A stretch of 36,525 nucleotides of DNA from Saprospiraceae bacterium (lineage in GTDB: Bacteria > Bacteroidota > Bacteroidia > Chitinophagales > Saprospiraceae). Positions 32,313 through 36,525 of the stretch are shown piece by piece; the first letter of the stretch is position 1, and the number at the start of each line of letters is the position of its first letter. The translations under genes were made by a program, and so were the position numbers. Location: positions 15,157-51,681 of the forward strand of contig JAHDDR010000004.1 in NCBI GenBank assembly GCA_020629255.1, written 5' to 3'. Under the pieces are notes generated by a model, which ran no database searches, had not been told where the DNA came from, and was given only the letters and a program-made list of their open reading frames with translations.

Positions 32313-33149
32313 ATGTTAGAACTATCAAAAAAACTAAAAGAAAAGAGAGCCTTCGTAACAGGTGCCGCTATGGGCTTGGGTAAATCTTTTTGCACACACC
32401 TCGCCAAAGATGGTTGGACAATTGGCATGTCTGATATCAATATTGAAAAATTAGAACAAACCGCCGAAGAGGTGCGTCAATTAGGTGGAACTCCGATTCT
32501 ATTTTCTTTGGATGTTTCGGATCGGGAACGGTTTAAGGAAGTATCCCAAATTTTCTTGGAACAAGTTGGGGGCATCGACCTATTGGTGAACAATGCCGGA
32601 GTAGGCGATGGTGCTGCCTTTCATGAATATGATTTGGAAAATTGGGATTGGATGATCGGAATCAATCAAATGGGTGTTTTGTATGGCTGCCATTATTTTG
32701 TTCCCACTATGATGAAACAAAAATTCGGTCATATCATCAATATTGCCAGTGCCGCAGGTTATGCCAACGCCCCTCGCATGAGTCCCTATAATATGACGAA
32801 AGCCGCTGTTATTTCCTTATCAGAATCCTTGTATTATGAATTGACTCCCCTAGGAGTAAATGTCTCTGTCGTTATGCCTACTTTCATTCGAACGGATATT
32901 ATGCAACATGCCCGTGGGTCTGAAACTGCTATTGCTGCCGGACGAAAATTATTGAAAAAAACCAAGCTCCAACCAGATGATGCCGTGATGGAAATGTTAG
33001 TAAAAGCCGGCAAAGGTAAATTCGAAATTGCCCTTCCCCGACAATCCAGAATGAGTTATTGGCTCAAACGGCATTGGCCCTGGATGTTCCGCCGAACCTT
33101 GATGAAAATGGCCGGCCGGCAAATCGAGAATGCCAAAAAGAAAAACTAG
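32313..33149 (+). CDS. Short-chain dehydrogenase/reductase (second SDR)
   Basis: 278 residues. Cofactor motif VTGAAMGLGKS (16-23 core), an acidic residue at the end of the second strand (GMSDINIEKL) that favours NAD(H), LLVNNAGVGDG, the catalytic Ser (NIASAAGYAN) and YNMTK (Tyr-x-x-x-Lys). The C-terminal ~40 residues are basic and Trp-rich (YWLKRHWPWMFRRTLMKMAG), probably a membrane-surface contact, as in SDRs that act on lipid substrates. Together with the first SDR and the ACAD-SCP2 enzyme it suggests a lipid or isoprenoid-like oxidation pathway (inference). Confidence 0.9.
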   Translation: MLELSKKLKEKRAFVTGAAMGLGKSFCTHLAKDGWTIGMSDINIEKLEQTAEEVRQLGGTPILFSLDVSDRERFKEVSQIFLEQVGGIDLLVNNAGVGDGAAFHEYDLENWDWMIGINQMGVLYGCHYFVPTMMKQKFGHIINIASAAGYANAPRMSPYNMTKAAVISLSESLYYELTPLGVNVSVVMPTFIRTDIMQHARGSETAIAAGRKLLKKTKLQPDDAVMEMLVKAGKGKFEIALPRQSRMSYWLKRHWPWMFRRTLMKMAGRQIENAKKKN

Positions 33150-33152
33150 AAA

Positions 33153-33182
33153 AAAATCGCATTCAAAAATACATGCGATTTT
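33153..33182 (+). terminator. Hairpin after the second SDR gene
   Basis: AAAATCGCA (33153-33161) pairs perfectly with TGCGATTTT (33174-33182), starting right after the stop. The T-run is only four bases. Confidence 0.6.
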
Positions 33183-33214
33183 ATCCAAGAGATTAATCTT
33201 GTACTTTCCTTTGT

Positions 33215-33267
33215 AAACAAAACGAGACCGCCCTTTGAGGGTAAAGGGAGTGGATGTTTGTTTTTTT
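33215..33267 (+). terminator. Second hairpin with T7 tail
   Basis: CCCTTT (33231-33236) pairs with AAAGGG (33243-33248). An outer AAACAAAAC/GTTTG pairing extends it, and TTTTTTT follows at 33261-33267. A tandem terminator or the end of a small transcript. Confidence 0.4.
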
Positions 33268-33329
33268 GAAACCTGACATTAATGGATTAACCTCAGTCTA
33301 TTATTTATGTATATATCACTTGTATTTAC

Positions 33330-33337
33330 TACATTTG
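33330..33337 (+). promoter_or_regulatory. Putative -7 element for the hybrid regulator
   Basis: TACATTTG matches TAnnTTTG exactly, 30 nt before the ATG at 33368. The -33 box is weak. The transcript would carry a leader of about 25 nt. Confidence 0.45.
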
Positions 33338-33367
33338 TAACCACCCAAACCCATTAAAACTGATGAA

Positions 33368-36300
33368 ATGTACATTATGTACAACAACAATATTCGTTAC
33401 AAACTTTACAAATTTAGTAGGGATTCGCTTCTCTACCTACTATTCTTTTTGCCCTATACATTCGCTTTTGGTCAATTGACTGCTGATGAAATTAGTAAGA
33501 TAGACTCATTAAAAGAAGTAATTGAAAATTCTCCTCATGATACGATTACTTTCAATGCATTATTTGTTTGGGATGATTTGATTTATGCCCATGATCCCGA
33601 CCAGTCTGTTTCACTTTTGGATAGAGTTGTCCATCGGTGTCGAGAAGCTCTAAATGAAAAGGCTGATGACAAAGAAATCAAAGAGCTTTATACATCTTTC
33701 TTAATAGATGGTTATTGGCGTATGGGTAATACATTTTCGCATCAAAGACAATTTGAACGGGCAATAATGTATTATGATTCTAGCTATCTAGTCTCAACCA
33801 AAGTAAATAATGTCAAAAAGTCTATTAGAGTTTTATCTAGACTAGGAAAAGATAAAAAAGCATTAGGAGAATATGACACAGCAATAGAGAGCTTTGAACA
33901 AGCCATAAAATTGGGGGAAGAAAATCAGTTATCACCGGATCTCTATACAGGATGCTTTCTGGATGTAGGATATATATATTCAACACAAGGAAATTTGGCA
34001 AAAGCGATTGAATATTATCAGCTGAGAAGGAAATCTTGCGAAAAGACGGGAGATCAAGAAGGGGAGGCTCATGTCCTTTCGGTCATAGGTAGATTTTATC
34101 TGAACCAATATGATTTTAAGCAAGCAGAGGAGTATTCAAGAAAAGCGATTGAATTGAGTGAGAAAATAAATTATAACTACGGACTGTACGATAGTTGGAA
34201 TTTATTGGGTTGTATATATAGAACAAAGGGAGAATTTCAATTGGCACTGGATTATATCAATAAAGGGATGTCTTTTGTTGACGAATCTGAAGATTTAAAA
34301 GGTATGGCTTTATCTTTTCTGGATATAGGAATGACCTATCTAAGTATGAATGAATTGGATTCAGCCTTAATCTATTACCAACAATTTCATTCTATCAATA
34401 AACAATTAAAAGATACGACTGAAATTGGATACAGCCATATCAATTTAGCTAATGCATATCATCTCAAAGGAGATCAGGCTAAAGCACAAGAGCATGGTCG
34501 CCAATCATTTGCAATAGCTCAACAAGTAGGGAGTAAATTACTCTTTTGTGGGACTTCCGAATTACTTTATAAAAGTTATAAAGCGACAGGAAATAAAGCC
34601 ATGGCTCTAGAAATGTACGAAAATTTTATTAGCTCTAGAGATTCGATTCAAAGTGAAACCAACCAAAAGGAAATTATTCGCCAAGAATATTTGAGAAAGG
34701 CATCTATAGATAGTATCCAATACGCCAAGGAACAACAACTCGCTGCTGAAAAACTCAATACTCAAAGGCAGAGATATTATTTTGTTATTGGAGGACTTAT
34801 CCTTTCTACACTTTTGATGGGATTGATGATTTATTTTTATATCCAAATGCGGAAAACGAGTAAAAAAAATCAATTACAAGCCGAAGAACTCAAACAACTC
34901 GACAAGGTCAAATCCAATTTCTTTGCCAATATCTCCCATGAACTCCGTACACCGCTCACACTTATCCTGGGGCCTTTATCTTACCTTTTGGATAATCCTC
35001 AAGAATGGGAAAAAGAACACATCCAAAAGCAACTACAAGTCATGCAACGCAACGGTAAAAGTTTGATGCAGCTCATCGAAGAAATTTTGGATCTTTCCAA
35101 ACTCGAAGCCAACAAACTAGAACTACAAGAAGAAGGCACCCCTCTTGCCCAGTTTTTCGAATATCTGTTTTTTGTGTTCGAACCACAGTTCCGAAGTCAA
35201 AATTTGGATTATGAATTGAATCTGGATATTCGGGAAGATCTGAATGTTATGATAGACCGGAAGAAACTGGAAAAGGTCTTCAATAATTTTTTAAGCAATG
35301 CCATCAAGTTCACCCCAAAGCGAGGAAAAATCACCATGAATGTCAAAGAATCGGTCGATCAGTTAAACATACAAGTGACTGATACGGGAAAAGGCATCCA
35401 CCCCAAAGACCTGCCACATATTTTCGAACGGTTTTACCAATCCAAACAAGCCGAACAAAAATTGTATGGAGGAACGGGCATTGGTCTAGCCCTGGTAAAT
35501 GAGTTTGCACAATTAATGGGTGGAAAAGCCTATGCGGAAAGCACACCCGGAGTCGGTTCCAAATTCTTTTTTGAAATTCCTAAAAAAGAGGTCGCGGCAG
35601 AAAGAATATTTCAGATGATTTCCGATGATGTGGAAGAAAAGGAAGTTATTGATTCCATTGGGACAGACTTTACCATTTTGGTGGTGGAAGACAATGCGGA
35701 CATGCGGAATTTCATTTTCCAATTGTTACAAAAGAAATACAAAAAGGTATTGCTCGCCGGAAATGGAGCCGAAGGCTTGGAAATATTGAAGGAACAGGGG
35801 ACAAATATCAACCTCATTGTTTCGGATGTAATGATGCCACAGGTAGATGGTCTGACAATGCTAAGGGAAATCAAAAGCCATTCGGAATGGCATCGGATAC
35901 CTGTTGTTATGCTCACAGCGTTAGCAGCGGAACGCGACAAACTGAATGCCCTGACCATTGGTGTGGATGATTATCTCACCAAACCGTTTTCCGTTTCCGA
36001 ATTATTGATTCGGGTACAAAATCTGTTGTATAATTTTCATCAGCGGTTGAAATGGCAAAACCAAGAAGAGGAACCATCTGAAGAAGCCATAGTCAAATCC
36101 ACCCAGCATTCGGATAGCAAGGGATCTGTGATAAATGCGGCATCAGAAAAACAGCTTCTCAATGAAGAGGACAAAGAATGGGTGGATGAACTCAAAACTT
36201 TTATTGAAAAATCCTTGGGCGAAGCCCAATTGGATGTGAAAATTTTGTCAGATAATGTATTCTTAAGTCCCCGCCAACTCGCCCGAAAACTCAAAACGAT

Positions 36301-36487
36301 CACAGGGCTTTCCCCAGCTAAATTCATCAAAGAAGTTCAACTCCAATCTGCTCGAAAAACATTAGAAAATGGAACATTCCTTTCTATTTCTGAAGTGGCT
36401 CAAAATAATGGTTTTGAATACCAAGGCACATTCTCCAAATTGTTTAAAAAACGGTTTGGCAAATCACCCCGCGAGTATATGAAATAA
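33368..36487 (+). CDS. Hybrid two-component regulator: TPR sensor, histidine kinase, receiver, AraC domain
   Basis: 1039 residues. A signal peptide or first membrane helix (about 19-35, LLYLLFFLPYTFAFG) leads into a periplasmic TPR array (about 95-430; for example YDTAIESFEQAIKLGEEN and FKQAEEYSRKAIELSEK). A membrane helix at 468-492 is followed by a coiled linker and HisKA with phospho-acceptor His524 in FFANISHELRTPLTL. HATPase_c has N-box LSNAIKFTP, G1 DTGKGI and G2 GGTGIGLAL. The receiver domain carries Asp820 (LIVSDVMMP), and a C-terminal AraC helix-turn-helix covers about 930-1039 (SISEVAQNNGFEYQGTFSKL). One-protein hybrids of this sort sense a periplasmic signal and control nearby or distant genes. 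Here the sensor is TPR, not the beta-propeller of glycan sensors. No SusC/D partner is in the window. Confidence 0.93.
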   Translation: MYIMYNNNIRYKLYKFSRDSLLYLLFFLPYTFAFGQLTADEISKIDSLKEVIENSPHDTITFNALFVWDDLIYAHDPDQSVSLLDRVVHRCREALNEKADDKEIKELYTSFLIDGYWRMGNTFSHQRQFERAIMYYDSSYLVSTKVNNVKKSIRVLSRLGKDKKALGEYDTAIESFEQAIKLGEENQLSPDLYTGCFLDVGYIYSTQGNLAKAIEYYQLRRKSCEKTGDQEGEAHVLSVIGRFYLNQYDFKQAEEYSRKAIELSEKINYNYGLYDSWNLLGCIYRTKGEFQLALDYINKGMSFVDESEDLKGMALSFLDIGMTYLSMNELDSALIYYQQFHSINKQLKDTTEIGYSHINLANAYHLKGDQAKAQEHGRQSFAIAQQVGSKLLFCGTSELLYKSYKATGNKAMALEMYENFISSRDSIQSETNQKEIIRQEYLRKASIDSIQYAKEQQLAAEKLNTQRQRYYFVIGGLILSTLLMGLMIYFYIQMRKTSKKNQLQAEELKQLDKVKSNFFANISHELRTPLTLILGPLSYLLDNPQEWEKEHIQKQLQVMQRNGKSLMQLIEEILDLSKLEANKLELQEEGTPLAQFFEYLFFVFEPQFRSQNLDYELNLDIREDLNVMIDRKKLEKVFNNFLSNAIKFTPKRGKITMNVKESVDQLNIQVTDTGKGIHPKDLPHIFERFYQSKQAEQKLYGGTGIGLALVNEFAQLMGGKAYAESTPGVGSKFFFEIPKKEVAAERIFQMISDDVEEKEVIDSIGTDFTILVVEDNADMRNFIFQLLQKKYKKVLLAGNGAEGLEILKEQGTNINLIVSDVMMPQVDGLTMLREIKSHSEWHRIPVVMLTALAAERDKLNALTIGVDDYLTKPFSVSELLIRVQNLLYNFHQRLKWQNQEEEPSEEAIVKSTQHSDSKGSVINAASEKQLLNEEDKEWVDELKTFIEKSLGEAQLDVKILSDNVFLSPRQLARKLKTITGLSPAKFIKEVQLQSARKTLENGTFLSISEVAQNNGFEYQGTFSKLFKKRFGKSPREYMK

Positions 36488-36525
36488 AAGCATGCTTACA
36501 TTTTGTAGACACAATTTCTCTTAGG

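Noticed and set aside
1-36525. CRISPR array, prophage or integrative element
   Set aside because: No regularly spaced repeats, integrase, transposase or phage structural genes seen; only the short MITE-like palindrome qualifies as a mobile-type sequence.

Overview
The window looks like a chromosomal segment of an AT-rich Bacteroidota genome, most likely from the Saprospiria/Chitinophagia side of the phylum. That placement is inferred from family content (DUF4294, SPOR-domain proteins, a hybrid sensor/AraC regulator, YfhO, a PorT-like barrel, lipoproteins with an acidic residue run after the Cys), from the lack of Shine-Dalgarno sequences, and from several TAnnTTTG-type -7 promoter elements. 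I saw no tRNA, rRNA, CRISPR array, prophage or intact insertion sequence.

Layout. 1-3666: a polyamine-related group holding a membrane-anchored spermidine synthase-like protein (cut by the left edge, minus strand), a UPF0323-like lipoprotein overlapping a glutathionylspermidine-synthase-like ATP-grasp ligase (plus), and S-adenosylmethionine decarboxylase (minus), whose 3' end overlaps the ligase gene by 30 nt. 3667-4344: no intact gene, but the pieces of a frameshifted coiled-coil reading frame. 4345-7453: cupin, FMN-binding PNPOx-like protein, outer-membrane barrel and a probably surface-exposed PI-PLC-like lipoprotein. 7607-10356 (minus): TPR lipoprotein, a small membrane-protein gene broken by one base, and a PLP-dependent desulfhydrase/ACC deaminase-like enzyme behind an attenuator-like leader. 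10710-14004 (plus): SPOR protein, a DeoC homologue lacking the Schiff-base lysine, a second SPOR protein and a polytopic GT-C-like protein. 14059-14682 (minus): DUF4294 protein. 14793-14971: a MITE-like imperfect palindrome. 15018-17486 (plus): lipoprotein, secreted protein and RecJ with overlapping ends. 17491-17958 (minus): unknown protein. 18186-19007: MscS channel.

19179-22143 (plus) is a compact TetR / fatty-acid 2-hydroxylase-like / acyl-CoA ligase operon, suggesting regulated lipid hydroxylation and activation. 22157-26793 is a surface-glycan patch (glycosyltransferase, flippase, methyltransferase-like protein, GT2). 26863-29409 (minus) is a YfhO-family protein. 29629-33149 (plus) is a lipid-metabolism group: an SDR, an acyl-CoA dehydrogenase fused to an SCP2 sterol-carrier domain, a small membrane protein and a second SDR. 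The window ends with a 1039-residue one-piece two-component regulator (TPR sensor, kinase, receiver, AraC domain).

The points most worth follow-up are the polyamine/ATP-grasp neighbourhood, the apparently Schiff-base-dead DeoC, the MITE-like palindrome, the ACAD-SCP2 fusion, the one-base-broken small membrane protein and the candidate attenuator upstream of the PLP enzyme.
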